Position numbers and translations under genes: made by a program. A model generated the notes under the pieces. It saw only the letters and a list, made by a program, of their open reading frames with translations, made no database searches and was not told where the DNA came from. Positions 8,373 through 16,676 of a stretch of 64,000 nucleotides of DNA are shown here, piece after piece. Position 1 is the first letter of the stretch, and each line of letters starts with the position of its first letter. Location of the stretch: positions 496,001 through 560,000 of the forward strand of contig NZ_JBFAHM010000005.1 of NCBI RefSeq assembly GCF_040654195.1, given 5' to 3'. Source of the stretch: Hamadaea sp013361475. Lineage in GTDB: Bacteria; Actinomycetota; Actinomycetes; Mycobacteriales; Micromonosporaceae.

Positions 8373-9037
8373 CCGGCCTTGACTCGGTGGTGGAACTCGA
8401 CCGCGTCAGTAAGGCGTACCCAGGTGTGCTGGCGGTGCGCGACGTGAGCCTGACGGTCGGGCGCGGCGAGCTGGTGGCGATCGCCGGCCCGTCGGGTTCC
8501 GGCAAGTCCACGATGCTGCACCTGATCGGCACGCTGGACCGGCCGTCGCGCGGAACGGTACGCATCGACGGCCTGGACGTGGCGCGGTTGTCCGACCGGC
8601 AGCTGTCGGCGGTGCGGGCGAGCCGGATCGGCTTCGTGTTCCAGCAGTTCCACCTCGCGCCGGGACAGTCCGCTGTGGACAATGTGGCCGACGGGCTGCT
8701 CTATTGCGGGATCCCGGCCCGGCAACGCCGCAAGCGAGCAGAGTACGCCCTCGACAGCGTCGGTCTCGGCCAGCGGCTGGATCATCGGCCGCATCAGTTG
8801 TCGGGCGGTGAGCGGCAGCGCGTCGCCATCGCGCGGGCCATCGTCGGCGAACCGGCCCTGCTGCTCGCCGACGAACCCACCGGCAACCTCGACTCGGCGT
8901 CCGGCGCGGGCGTCATGGGGCTGCTCCGGGCGCTGCACGAGAGCGGCACGACGGTCGTGATCATCACGCACGACCGGGAGATCGCCGACAGCCTGCCGCG
9001 CCAGATCCACATGCGAGACGGGCAGGTGATTGCATGA
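8369..9037 (+). CDS. MacB/LolD-type ABC transporter ATP-binding protein
   Basis: A 222-residue ATPase starting MTGLDSVVELDRVSKAYPG. Walker A is GPSGSGKST, the Q loop lies in FVFQQFHLAPGQ, the signature is LSGGERQRVAIARA, Walker B is LLLADEPTGNLD and the switch His is in VIITHD. Length and motifs match the MacB-NBD/LolD class, which powers membrane-anchored permeases rather than substrate-binding-protein importers. It overlaps the adaptor gene by ATGA. The stop lies in the first copy of a 14-bp direct repeat whose second copy carries the permease start (see findings). Confidence 0.95.
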   Translation: MTGLDSVVELDRVSKAYPGVLAVRDVSLTVGRGELVAIAGPSGSGKSTMLHLIGTLDRPSRGTVRIDGLDVARLSDRQLSAVRASRIGFVFQQFHLAPGQSAVDNVADGLLYCGIPARQRRKRAEYALDSVGLGQRLDHRPHQLSGGERQRVAIARAIVGEPALLLADEPTGNLDSASGAGVMGLLRALHESGTTVVIITHDREIADSLPRQIHMRDGQVIA

Positions 9038-9112
9038 GCGGCCTTCGGTCGGTCATCGGCCAGCACAGTTTCCCTCATGCGAGCGCCGGCCGCAGGACGG
9101 TGATTGCATGAG
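9025..9112. repeat. 14-bp direct repeat bracketing a 60-bp insert
   Basis: GGTGATTGCATGAG occurs at 9025-9038, covering the ATPase stop, and at 9099-9112, covering the permease start. The 60 bp between them (9039-9098) has CGGCC-rich ends (CGGCCTTCGG at the left, GGCCGCAGGAC at the right). Removing one copy plus the insert would recreate an ATGA overlap like those at the other two junctions of this operon. Confidence 0.7.
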
Positions 9113-10304
9113 TTTGCGTCCGTCGAGGTTGCGGCCCGCCGACGTGGTCCGCGTCGGTTCGGCCGGGCTGCGTACGCGGCCGCTGCGCGTGTTCCTCTCG
9201 GCGCTCGGGATCGCCATCGGCATCGCCGCGATGATCGCCGTCGTCGGGATCTCCTCGTCCAGCCGGGCGCAGTTGGACAAGCAGCTCGCGGCGCTCGGCA
9301 CCAACCTGCTCACGGTGTCGCCCGGCGAGACCATGCTGGGCGGCCGGGCGGTGCTGCCGGCGTCGTCGGTGGCGATGATCGGGCGGATCGGCCCGGTCAC
9401 CGGCGTCGCCGCGGTCGGGCGCGTACCGGATCTCTCGGTCTTCCGCAGCGACCGGATTCCGGTCATCCAAACCGGCGGGATGTCGGTGCTCGCGGCGCAC
9501 CTCGACCTGCCGGCGACGGTCGCCGCAGAGCTTGCCGACGGGGTCTGGCTCAACGACGCGACCAGTCGCTATCCGGCGGTGGTGCTCGGCGCGTCGGCCG
9601 CCCAGCGCCTCGGCGTCTTCTCCGTTCGCGACGGCGTCCAGGTGCTGGTCGGCGGCCGGTACTTCACCGTCGTGGGCATCCTGCGACCGGTCGCCTTGGC
9701 ACCCGAGCTGGATTCCGCCGCGCTGATCGGATTCCCGGCCGCGGAGTCCTATCTGGCCTTCGACGGACTGCCGACGACCGTCTACACGCGTACGCGGGAC
9801 GACGCGGTCACGTCGGTCCGGGCGGTGCTGGCCGCGACGGCTAACCCGGCCGCTCCCAACGAGGTACGCGTGTCCCGGCCGTCCGACGCGTTGGCCGCCC
9901 GGCAGGCCACCGATCAGGCGTTCACCGGGCTGCTGCTCGGGCTCGGCGCGGTGGCGCTGCTGGTCGGCGGGGTCGGCGTGGCCAACACGATGGTGATCTC
10001 GGTCCTCGAACGCCGGGCCGAGATCGGCCTCCGCCGGTCGCTCGGTGCCACGCGAGGGCAGATCCTGGTGCAGTTCCTGGCCGAATCACTGCTGCTCGCC
10101 GTGCTCGGCGGGCTCGGGGGAGTCCTTGTCGGCATCCTCGTCACCAGCCTGTACGCGCGTACGCAGACCTGGCCGGCGGTGGTTCCGGCGTGGGCCACGC
10201 TGGGCGGCATGGGGGCGACCGTGGTGATCGGGGCGATCGCCGGGCTCTACCCCGCGATCCGGGCCGCCCGGCTCTCGCCGACGGAGGCCCTTGCCGCCCC
10301 GTGA
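9108..10304 (+). CDS. MacB/FtsX-like ABC transporter permease
   Basis: A 398-residue membrane protein starting MSLRPSRLRPADVVRVG. A membrane segment at LRVFLSALGIAIGIAAMIAV is followed by a roughly 200-residue extracytoplasmic MacB_PCD-like domain (ISSSSRAQLDKQLAALG, LLTVSPGET, VVGILRPVAL). The C-terminal FtsX half has three helices, and the coupling motif ERRAEIGLRRSLGATRGQI is diagnostic. It ends LSPTEALAAP. This is the last gene of the 6760-10304 operon. An in-frame upstream start at 9030 exists, but it would read through the repeated insert and lacks a ribosome-binding site. Family B palindrome B1 follows as probable terminator. Confidence 0.93.
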   Translation: MSLRPSRLRPADVVRVGSAGLRTRPLRVFLSALGIAIGIAAMIAVVGISSSSRAQLDKQLAALGTNLLTVSPGETMLGGRAVLPASSVAMIGRIGPVTGVAAVGRVPDLSVFRSDRIPVIQTGGMSVLAAHLDLPATVAAELADGVWLNDATSRYPAVVLGASAAQRLGVFSVRDGVQVLVGGRYFTVVGILRPVALAPELDSAALIGFPAAESYLAFDGLPTTVYTRTRDDAVTSVRAVLAATANPAAPNEVRVSRPSDALAARQATDQAFTGLLLGLGAVALLVGGVGVANTMVISVLERRAEIGLRRSLGATRGQILVQFLAESLLLAVLGGLGGVLVGILVTSLYARTQTWPAVVPAWATLGGMGATVVIGAIAGLYPAIRAARLSPTEALAAP

Positions 10305-10311
10305 CCGGGCA

Positions 10312-10384
10312 TGATCGTTGCGTCAGCCATGCTGCTTCGCGAGGCAATTCGCCCGTTTATACAGCATGGCTGACGCAACGATCA
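10312..10384. repeat. Family B palindrome, copy B1
   Basis: Perfect 23-bp arms at 10312-10334 (TGATCGTTGCGTCAGCCATG...) and 10362-10384 enclose a 27-base loop. The loop itself can form a small inner hairpin (GCGA/TTCGC). It lies between the converging permease and SpaA-domain genes. A second, diverged copy is at 36944-37016. Confidence 0.9.
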
Positions 10385-10405
10385 CATTGCGCGGAGCCGC
10401 ACGAC

Positions 10406-12004
10406 CTACGGGTCGATCACGACGGTGCAGGTGTAGGTCCCCGGTGCGAGATTCTTGTACGCCTCGGACGTGTCGTCGAAGGCGTTCGGCGTGCCGTCGG
10501 CCGGGTCGGGCGTCAGCCCGGTGCAGCTGATGCGCGAACCGGTGCCACCCGGCACCTGCGAGGTGGAACTCACCGTGATGGTGGTGAGCGGCACGTTCAC
10601 GAACGAGACCGTCTCCCCGGCGTACGGGCTGTCGGCGCAGGTCGCCCCGTTGTCCACGGTCACCGTCTTGTCGCCTTCGCCGACGTAGTTCGCCGGCACC
10701 GTCTCGTGCACGGTGTAGGAGCCGAAGAGCAGGTTGTCGAAGCAGGCCTGGCCGTTGGCGTCGGTCTGCTTGGTGACGCCGTCGACCGTGAAGGAGACCC
10801 CGGCCTGCGGCTGCGAGCCGGTCGGCGCGGCGACATGCTTCTCCGTCTTGGAGACGCGGATGGCGCCACGCTTGCGCGGGTCGGTCACCGGGTCGAGGGT
10901 CACGGTGCCCCCGGCGGTGATGGTGATGTGCTGGTCGGCCGCGCCCTCGTGGCCCGGCGGCACGACCGTCTCGACCACCCAGTAGTCCCCGGCCGGAACG
11001 TTGCTGATCGTGCAGTCACCGTTGGCGTCGGTGGTGCACTTGAACGTCGTGGCGGTGTCCTCGGCGCCGTGCGATCCGCCGACCGGCGCGTTGTCCTTGT
11101 AGAGCGTGAACTCGGCTCCGGCCAAGGGAGCACCGGTGTCGTCCACCTTGTGGATCTTCACCGTGCCGCAGTTGGTGATGTTGACGGTCTGCGGCGGGAC
11201 GAAGTCCTTCAGCGCCGCGTTGAACTGGTCCGAGGACCGGCTCTTCAGGTACGCCGTGCCGAACGACTCACACGAGGTCGGGTCGAAGATCGCCGACAGA
11301 GCGATCTGCGCCTCGCCGAACGTGCGCGGGTCGAGTGCGCCCAGTCCGTCGGCTTCGGCGGCCGGAATCGCCGAGGTGTTGATGGAACCGGTCGCCTTGC
11401 CCGAGCCGGTGAGGTTGGCGGCCGGACCCCACGCCGATCCGGTCCAGGTCCGCAGCGAGAGGGTCGGGTGGGTGCCGCCTTGGGCCAGGTCGTAGGTGAT
11501 GAGCAGGTCACCCGTCGTGCGTACGGGGGTCACGCCGTTGCTGGAGGCCACCTTGCTCTGGTTGAACTCGAAGTCCATATTGGTGGTTCCGGTCGGGTCC
11601 TGCACCCGGGACCAGTACAGGTTCAGGAAGCCGGTGGCGGTGCCGCCCTCCTGGTAGACGCCGAAGAACTTCAGGTCGCTCTTGTTCGGCGGGATGCCGC
11701 CGTCCACCACGGTCGGTACCGCGGTGTCCTCCTTGGCGCCCTGCCCGAACGACTCGTCGGCCGGGCCGCTGGCGGTGTCGGCCTTGCGTACCTCGGTCAC
11801 GGTGGCCCAGTCGATCGACGGCGCCGGGTCGTCGGCCTTGAGGTTGGCGTCGGTGTCGATCTCGAAGTTGCTGCCCGGCAGGCTGACCTCCGGGTGGGAG
11901 GCGAACGCGCCGGTGGTGAGGCTGAGGGCGGCCAACGCCGCGGTCGCGGAGGCGACTATCAGCCGCGTACGCAATCGGCCGCCCTGCGGCCCGAGTCTGA
12001 TCAT
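10406..12004 (-). CDS. Secreted SpaA/Cna-B-type (prealbumin-like) surface protein
   Basis: A 532-residue exported protein. The signal peptide ends near TTGAFASHPEV. Residues about 30-270 form an N-terminal domain (GSNFEIDTDANLKADD, DIDWATV-like, YWSRVQDPTGTTNMDFEFNQS, SLRTWTGSAWG) seen in actinobacterial SpaA-type proteins. Then come SpaA/prealbumin modules: VKIHKVDDTGAPLAGAEFTL..GDYWVVET, and IRVSKTEKHV..GVSFTVDGVTKQTDANGQ..GSYTVHET. A final Cys-containing domain ends TYTCTVVIDP. There is no LPXTG sorting signal, so it is probably released rather than sortase-anchored. ATG 12004 is preceded by GAGGAGCC. Upstream at 12075-12089 an ATTACG-CGT-CGTAAT inverted repeat may be an operator. Confidence 0.82.
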   Translation of the reverse strand: MIRLGPQGGRLRTRLIVASATAALAALSLTTGAFASHPEVSLPGSNFEIDTDANLKADDPAPSIDWATVTEVRKADTASGPADESFGQGAKEDTAVPTVVDGGIPPNKSDLKFFGVYQEGGTATGFLNLYWSRVQDPTGTTNMDFEFNQSKVASSNGVTPVRTTGDLLITYDLAQGGTHPTLSLRTWTGSAWGPAANLTGSGKATGSINTSAIPAAEADGLGALDPRTFGEAQIALSAIFDPTSCESFGTAYLKSRSSDQFNAALKDFVPPQTVNITNCGTVKIHKVDDTGAPLAGAEFTLYKDNAPVGGSHGAEDTATTFKCTTDANGDCTISNVPAGDYWVVETVVPPGHEGAADQHITITAGGTVTLDPVTDPRKRGAIRVSKTEKHVAAPTGSQPQAGVSFTVDGVTKQTDANGQACFDNLLFGSYTVHETVPANYVGEGDKTVTVDNGATCADSPYAGETVSFVNVPLTTITVSSTSQVPGGTGSRISCTGLTPDPADGTPNAFDDTSEAYKNLAPGTYTCTVVIDP

Positions 12005-12074
12005 GAATGGCTCCTCGAACGGGTGGGGCCATCCCCGTTGATGGCCCCCAGTGAATAACGGCGCGTATATGAGC

Positions 12075-12089
12075 CCATTACGCGTCGTA
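12075..12089. promoter_or_regulatory. Inverted repeat upstream of SpaA-domain gene
   Basis: ATTACG and CGTAAT are separated by CGT, about 75 bp upstream of the start of the 10406-12004 gene, within a short AT-richer patch. An operator or part of the promoter is plausible. No regulator can be named. Confidence 0.35.
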
Positions 12090-12169
12090 ATTTCCCGAGG
12101 TGGAGACAGCTGAGAGGAGGGTGCCGTGTCACGGCCGCGACCGGAGGGCGGCGTCTTCGGCGAGGCGGG

Positions 12170-13357
12170 TCAGTCCGGGAGCATCGGCATTTCCAGGCCG
12201 GGGCTCTTGCCGACGAGCACGCCACGGGTGACCGAACCGCTGCCGAAGCGATCCCGGACGGCGTCCAGCGCCCCGTCGAGGGCCACCCGGTCGGGCGTGC
12301 CGAAGGGCAGTTCGAGCTGCACGAAGTCCTGGTTCTCCAGATTGCCGACGCTGATCCCGATGAGGGTCAGGCCGCGTACGGCGATCATCGGCCGCACCGC
12401 GGACAGCAGGGTCCGGGCGGCGGCGAGGATCTCCTCGGTCTGCACGGTCGGACGGCTGAGCGTCCGTGACCGGGTGGCCCGCGTGAAGTCGCGAAACCGC
12501 ATCCGCAGCACGACGGTCCGGCCGGGCCGGTCCGCCTTGCGCATCCGGCGCGTGACCCGGTCGACCAGCCCGGCCAGCGTCGCGTCCAGCTCCTCATAGG
12601 ACTGATTACCCCGGCCCAGCGCCCGCTGCGCGCCCATCGAACCGCGCCGCCGGCCGGTCTCGACCCGGCGCGCGTCCTTGTTGTGCGCCAGCGCCCACAG
12701 ATGCCGTCCCGCATGCCCGCCGAGGATCGAGATGAGCGCCGCCTCGCCGATCCGGGCGACGTGCGCGACCGTCCGGATGCCGCGTTCGGCCAGCTTGGCC
12801 GCGGTCACCGGGCCGACGCCCCACAGCATCTGAACCGGCAGCGGGTGCAGGAACTCCAGCTCGCGATCCGGGGCGACGGTCAGCAGCCCGTCCGGCTTGG
12901 CGACCCGGCTGGCCACCTTGGCCAGGAACTTCGTCCGGGCGACCCCGACGGTGATGGGTAGCCCCACGCGCGACAGGACGTCGGCCCGCAGGCGGACGGC
13001 GATCTCCGTCGGCGTCCCGCTGATGCGCCGGAGACCGCCGACGTCGAGGAACGCCTCGTCGATCGAGATCGGCTCCACCAACGGGGTGGTGTCCCGGAAC
13101 ACCTCGAAGACGGCCTTGCTGGCCTGCGAGTACGCCGACATCCGGGGTTCGAGCACGATGGCGTCGGGGCACAACGCCCGGGCCTGACGACCGCCCATCG
13201 CTGTGCGTACCCCTCGGGCTTTGGCCTCGTAGCTGCAGGCGAGCACGACACCGTGCCCCACGATCACCGGTTTGCCGCGCAGCGCGGGCCGATCGCGCTG
13301 CTCGACCGACGCGTAGAAGGCGTCGAGGTCGGCGTGCAGGATCGAGGCGCCCTCCAT
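12170..13357 (-). CDS. dinB: DNA polymerase IV (Y-family, error-prone)
   Basis: A 395-residue translesion polymerase starting MEGASILHADLDAFYASVEQ. It shows the Y-family motifs: DLDAFYASVE with catalytic Asp, PVIVGHGVVLACSYEAKARGV, SIDEAFLDV with the catalytic Asp-Glu pair near 105, GVARTKFLAKVAS, and the helix-hairpin-helix LWGVGPVTAAKLAERGI. The little-finger domain follows, and the C-terminus GLEMPMLPD lacks a canonical QLxLF beta-clamp peptide; QLELPFG nearby may serve. I chose ATG 13357 because a LexA-type palindrome lies at 13368-13383, so the upstream TTG would sit inside the operator. The gene is therefore probably SOS-inducible. Confidence 0.95.
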   Translation of the reverse strand: MEGASILHADLDAFYASVEQRDRPALRGKPVIVGHGVVLACSYEAKARGVRTAMGGRQARALCPDAIVLEPRMSAYSQASKAVFEVFRDTTPLVEPISIDEAFLDVGGLRRISGTPTEIAVRLRADVLSRVGLPITVGVARTKFLAKVASRVAKPDGLLTVAPDRELEFLHPLPVQMLWGVGPVTAAKLAERGIRTVAHVARIGEAALISILGGHAGRHLWALAHNKDARRVETGRRRGSMGAQRALGRGNQSYEELDATLAGLVDRVTRRMRKADRPGRTVVLRMRFRDFTRATRSRTLSRPTVQTEEILAAARTLLSAVRPMIAVRGLTLIGISVGNLENQDFVQLELPFGTPDRVALDGALDAVRDRFGSGSVTRGVLVGKSPGLEMPMLPD

Positions 13358-13367
13358 CCCCAGATCA

Positions 13368-13383
13368 TAGAACAAATGTTCTA
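13368..13383. promoter_or_regulatory. LexA/DinR-type SOS box
   Basis: TAGAACAAATGTTCTA is a perfect palindrome with GAAC-N4-GTTC, matching the Gram-positive LexA consensus CGAAC-N4-GTTCG. It lies 11 bp upstream of dinB and 28 bp upstream of the divergent acyl-CoA-binding protein gene, so it could repress either or both. Confidence 0.85.
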
Positions 13384-13410
13384 GAAGTGGGGAGCGATAG
13401 GCTGGTGCGC

Positions 13411-13671
13411 ATGTCTGTCTCCGACGACTTCGCCCAGGCCCAGGCCGACGTGAAGCAGCTGCCGACGCGCCCCGGCAACGAGGTCCTGCTCCAGCTCTAC
13501 GCCCTGTACAAGCAGGGCAGCCAGGGCGACGCGACCGGGAAGCGGCCGGGCATGTTCGACCTGGTCGGCCGGGCGAAGTTCGACGCCTGGAGCGAGCTGG
13601 CCGGCACCGATCAGGAGACGGCCCAGACCCGCTACGTCGAACTGGTCCGCAAGCTGCAGGCTCAAGCCTGA
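13411..13671 (+). CDS. Acyl-CoA-binding protein (ACBP)
   Basis: An 86-residue protein, the standard ACBP length. It has the helix-1 segment DDFAQAQADVKQLP, the YALYKQGSQGDATG motif with the Tyr and Lys that bind the CoA phosphate and adenine, and KFDAWSELAGTDQETAQTRYVELV. Members bind medium to long acyl-CoA esters in the cytosol. They are common in eukaryotes and scattered in actinobacteria. Start ATG 13411 is chosen over GTG 13387 because it gives the family's normal N-terminus. The 3' end overlaps the convergent methyltransferase gene by 10 bp. Confidence 0.92.
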   Translation: MSVSDDFAQAQADVKQLPTRPGNEVLLQLYALYKQGSQGDATGKRPGMFDLVGRAKFDAWSELAGTDQETAQTRYVELVRKLQAQA

Positions 13672-14429
13672 CCGATCGCGACGGTCGCGCCGAGCTCGTC
13701 GTCGACGGCGATCTCGGCGCGGAACCCGTTGTCGGCGAGTGCCGCCGAGGTCACGGCGGCCTGCTCGTCGCTCGTCTCGATCAGGATCCGGCCGCCGGGC
13801 GCGAGCCAGGCTCCCGCTCCGGCGGCTACCCGCCGGTGAATGTCCACACCGTCCGGACCGCCGTCGAGTGCGACGCGCGGCTCGTGGTCGCGCGCCTCGG
13901 GCGGCATCAGCGCGATCTGCCCGCTCGGGACGTAAGGCGCGTTGACCGCCAGGACGTCGACCCGGCCCAGCAGCTCGCGGGGCAGGGCTTCGAACAGGTC
14001 TCCCTGATACGCCTGAAGCAGCGCACCGGTCAGGTTGGCCCGGGCGCAGCGCACCGCGACGGGATCGACGTCGGCGGCGTACACCTCGACGCCGGGGACC
14101 TGGTCGGCGATCGCCCGCCCGACCGCGCCGGTGCCGCAGCAGAGGTCCACGACGATCGAGCCGCTCCGGGCGTACGCGGCGGCCCGCCGGGCGAGGAACT
14201 CGGTGCGCCGCCGGGGCACGAAGACGCCGGGCTCGACGACGATCCGCAGACCGCAGAACTCCGCCCAGCCGAGGATCTGCTCCAGCGGCTCGCCTTCTTC
14301 GCGGCGGCGGAGGAGCCGGTCCACGTCCTCCGGGGCGGATTCGGCGAGAATCAGCCCGGCCTCGTCCTCGGCGAAGACGCAGCCGGCCGACCGCAATCGG
14401 TCCACGGCTCGGGTGAAGGTGACAGTCAT
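13662..14429 (-). CDS. PrmC/HemK-related protein-glutamine methyltransferase-like protein
   Basis: A 255-residue class I SAM-dependent methyltransferase starting MTVTFTRAVDRLRSAGC. The N-terminal helical part and GLRIVVEPGVFVPRRRTEFL resemble PrmC. The SAM site is VVDLCCGTGAVGRAIA, and the catalytic NPPY-type motif reads VNAPYVPSGQIALMPPEARDHEP. NAPY is the variant seen in PrmC-related proteins of actinobacteria. The substrate may be a glutamine in a release factor or another protein, but that is inference. It is divergent from the next methyltransferase with only 39 bp between start codons. Confidence 0.85.
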   Translation of the reverse strand: MTVTFTRAVDRLRSAGCVFAEDEAGLILAESAPEDVDRLLRRREEGEPLEQILGWAEFCGLRIVVEPGVFVPRRRTEFLARRAAAYARSGSIVVDLCCGTGAVGRAIADQVPGVEVYAADVDPVAVRCARANLTGALLQAYQGDLFEALPRELLGRVDVLAVNAPYVPSGQIALMPPEARDHEPRVALDGGPDGVDIHRRVAAGAGAWLAPGGRILIETSDEQAAVTSAALADNGFRAEIAVDDELGATVAIGQA

Positions 14430-14468
14430 CGCATACGGACGATACCGGCGAGTACTAGAGTGCCCGGC

Positions 14469-15248
14469 ATGGTCTCCGAGCGGGTGCAGAGCCAGGTCTT
14501 CGGTGAGGTCGCGACCGAGTACGACGACGTCCGGCCGGGCTACCCGGTCGAGATCGCCGATCGGGTCCTGGCGTACGCGGGAAGCCGGCCGCGGTCGATC
14601 GTCGACGTGGGCGCCGGCACCGGCAAGGGCACCGAGGTCCTGCGTACGCTCGACGCCCCGATCATCTGCGTGGAGCCGGACGCGGCGATGGCGGGCGTCC
14701 TGCGGCGGCGGTTCGCCGAGGATCAGCTCGTCGACATCGCGGTCAGCCGATTCGAGGACTGGACCCCGCCGGAGACCGGTGTCGACCTGCTGGCCAGCGC
14801 CCAGGCGTGGCACTGGGTCGGCCACCGGACGCGGACGCAGCTCGCCGCCGACGCGCTGGCGCCCGGCGGAGTCCTCGCCTTGTTCGCGCACGACTTCGGG
14901 TTCGCCGACGGCGACACCGCCACCGCGATGCAGAACGTCTACCTCAAGTACGCCCCGGAGATCGCCCACGGGGTGCCCTCGAACCTGCATCCGGACGTCT
15001 TCCATCCGGACGAGCTGCGGACCTCCCCGCTGTTCACCGACTTCGAGCAGCAGGAGGTGATCCGCGTGGTGCCCTTCCCGACGCCCCGTTACCTGCGGCT
15101 GCTGTCGACCTTCTCCAACCACCGGATGCTGCCCGACCAGCGGCGGACCCGGCTGCACCAGGCGATCGCCGAGCTCATCGACGGCCGCGGCGGGGTGCTG
15201 CATCAGCAGCTGACGACCGGTCTGATCCTCGCGCGCCGGGCAGCCTGA
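14469..15248 (+). CDS. Class I SAM-dependent methyltransferase
   Basis: A 259-residue protein starting MVSERVQSQVFGEVATEYDDVRPGYP. Motif I is IVDVGAGTGKGTEVL, followed by VEPDAAMAGVLRRRF and LLASAQAWHWV, the layout of the Methyltransf_11/UbiE-like small-molecule methyltransferases. No specific substrate is evident. ATG 14469 follows the divergent promoter gap. The last 74 bp overlap the end of the convergent DUF1232 gene. Confidence 0.88.
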   Translation: MVSERVQSQVFGEVATEYDDVRPGYPVEIADRVLAYAGSRPRSIVDVGAGTGKGTEVLRTLDAPIICVEPDAAMAGVLRRRFAEDQLVDIAVSRFEDWTPPETGVDLLASAQAWHWVGHRTRTQLAADALAPGGVLALFAHDFGFADGDTATAMQNVYLKYAPEIAHGVPSNLHPDVFHPDELRTSPLFTDFEQQEVIRVVPFPTPRYLRLLSTFSNHRMLPDQRRTRLHQAIAELIDGRGGVLHQQLTTGLILARRAA

Positions 15249-15534
15249 TCGGCGTGCCGGCCGCCCGCCGCTTGCGCAGCAGGTGGGTCAGGTACAGCAG
15301 GGCGGCGGTGAGTACGCCCATGTCGTCGAGGTAGATCGGATCGGGTAGCAGGTCCACGGGCAGGATCGTGTAGATCAGCGCGCCCCAGAAGGCGACCTTT
15401 CCGCCCGTGCCGAGGTCGCCCAGCATCCGCTTGGTCACGAAAAGCTTCCGCGCCAAGCGGATCGCACCGTACAAAGTGATCAGTGCGACGACGCCGGCGA
15501 CGACTCCGACGACGATCCAGGCTTCCCGGGACAT
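15175..15534 (-). CDS. DUF1232 (YkvA-type) small membrane protein
   Basis: A 119-residue protein. An N-terminal membrane segment (AWIVVGVVAGVVALITLYGAI) precedes the DUF1232 core KVAFWGALIYTILPVDLLPDPIYLDD, with the conserved YxxxPxDLxPD motif. DUF1232 occurs in small membrane proteins of unknown function. The C-terminal 25 residues (basic and Ser/Ala-rich) are encoded opposite the end of the methyltransferase gene, so they may be a recent extension. Confidence 0.82.
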   Translation of the reverse strand: MSREAWIVVGVVAGVVALITLYGAIRLARKLFVTKRMLGDLGTGGKVAFWGALIYTILPVDLLPDPIYLDDMGVLTAALLYLTHLLRKRRAAGTPIRLPGARGSDRSSAADAAPRRGRR

Positions 15535-15564
15535 GGCGTTGAGCGTACCCAGATCGGCCCGATG

Positions 15565-16056
15565 TCATGCCATCGCCGACGTGACGACCTCCCGTGCCGC
15601 CTGTAGCTCGGCTTCCGTCGCGGCGGGCAGGACGTCCTCCCAGACCGGGAGCGCGTAGCGGGCCGCCTCCAGCATGCCCAGCGGCCGGGGCATGAACCAG
15701 ACGTGGAAGTGTGCGGCGCCGTCACCCCAGCGGTAGAGGTGCACGCGGCCGACGTCGGCCAGGCTCAGGATCGCGCGCTCGATGCGGGCCGTCACCCGGC
15801 CGAAGTCGGCGGCCAGGTCCGCCGGCAGATCGGCGAACGAGTCCACGTGCACTCGGGACGCCAGCCAGAGGGTGCCGGGCAGGCTGCCGCCGACCGGCTC
15901 GTGCAGCACCCAGTTCGCGTCGGACCAGATGCCCTCGTCCTGCTCGCAGATGCGGCATGGTTCGCCGCCGGGCTCGCCCCGGCGTGGCGGTTCGGGAATG
16001 GTACGCGGGCCGGGCGCGAGCGGGGTGAGCGGCTCGGCGAAGGGAAGTCTCATCAT
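15565..16056 (-). CDS. HIT-superfamily-like protein
   Basis: A 163-residue cytoplasmic protein. PCRICEQ near residue 34 is a CxxC that could bind zinc. WVLHEPVGGSLPGTLWLASRVH and the AAHFHVWFMPRP motif match the HIT fold. The canonical HxHxHxx triad is incomplete here (H-F-H-V-W), so the third histidine is replaced. Nucleotidyl hydrolase or transferase activity is possible but unproven. Two consecutive ATG codons (16056 and 16054) are equally good starts. Confidence 0.75.
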   Translation of the reverse strand: MMRLPFAEPLTPLAPGPRTIPEPPRRGEPGGEPCRICEQDEGIWSDANWVLHEPVGGSLPGTLWLASRVHVDSFADLPADLAADFGRVTARIERAILSLADVGRVHLYRWGDGAAHFHVWFMPRPLGMLEAARYALPVWEDVLPAATEAELQAAREVVTSAMA

Positions 16057-16083
16057 GGCGCCATCATGCGCCGATTACGCGGA

Positions 16084-16130
16084 TCGATGCAATGCTTGCG
16101 TTCAGAAAATGCAACGGCTATGTTTCATCC
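16084..16130. promoter_or_regulatory. Probable promoter/operator of TetR-methyltransferase operon
   Basis: ATGCAATGCTTGCGTT followed by AAAATGCAACGG gives a GCAA-TGC-TTGC inverted repeat and two TGCAA direct copies in the short spacer between the HIT and TetR genes. This fits autoregulation by the TetR protein. The assignment is inference. Confidence 0.4.
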
Positions 16131-16676
16131 GTGAAGGGTGATCTCCACGAGGCGACCGTCGCGGTGCTGGCCGAGGTCGGGTGGGACGGGCTGACCCTGG
16201 AACGGGTCGCCGACAAGGCCGGCAAGTCCCGGGTCACCCTGTGGCGCAACGGCGTGACCCGGGAGAGCCTGCTGGACGGGTTGCTCAAACGACTGGCCGA
16301 GGACTATCGCGACGCGATGCTGCCAGTGCTCACCGCCGGCGGTGAGCCGGCCGAGCGGCTGCGGAAGACGATGGACGCGCTCTGCGACGTGGTCGACGCG
16401 CACGCGGATGTGCTGACCCTGTCCGACGAGATGTTCCACCGGGCGGCCGCGGCCGCGGACCTCCCGATGCGCTTCCTCGACCCGTTCGTCGCGGTGCTGC
16501 GCGACGCCCGGGCGGCGGGCCGCCTCCTCGGCAAGGGCACCGACCTCGATCGGGCCGACATCCTGTTCAACGCCGTCGCCTGGACCTACCTGCACCTGCG
16601 CGCCCGGCACGCCTGGACCCCGGCGAAGGCGCGTACACACCTGCTGCCGATGCTGATCGAAGGGACCGTCCGATGA
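16131..16676 (+). CDS. TetR-family transcriptional regulator
   Basis: A 181-residue regulator starting at GTG 16131 (read MKGDLHEATVAVLAEVGWDG). The HTH is LTLERVADKAGKSRVTLWRN, where the usual LYxHF end is replaced by WRNGVTRESLL. The C-terminal ligand domain is helical, with LLFNAVAWTYLHLRARHAW-like segments. A longer start at ATG 16092 would overlap the probable operator. The stop overlaps the next gene by ATGA, so the two are co-translated. Confidence 0.85.
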   Translation: MKGDLHEATVAVLAEVGWDGLTLERVADKAGKSRVTLWRNGVTRESLLDGLLKRLAEDYRDAMLPVLTAGGEPAERLRKTMDALCDVVDAHADVLTLSDEMFHRAAAAADLPMRFLDPFVAVLRDARAAGRLLGKGTDLDRADILFNAVAWTYLHLRARHAWTPAKARTHLLPMLIEGTVR

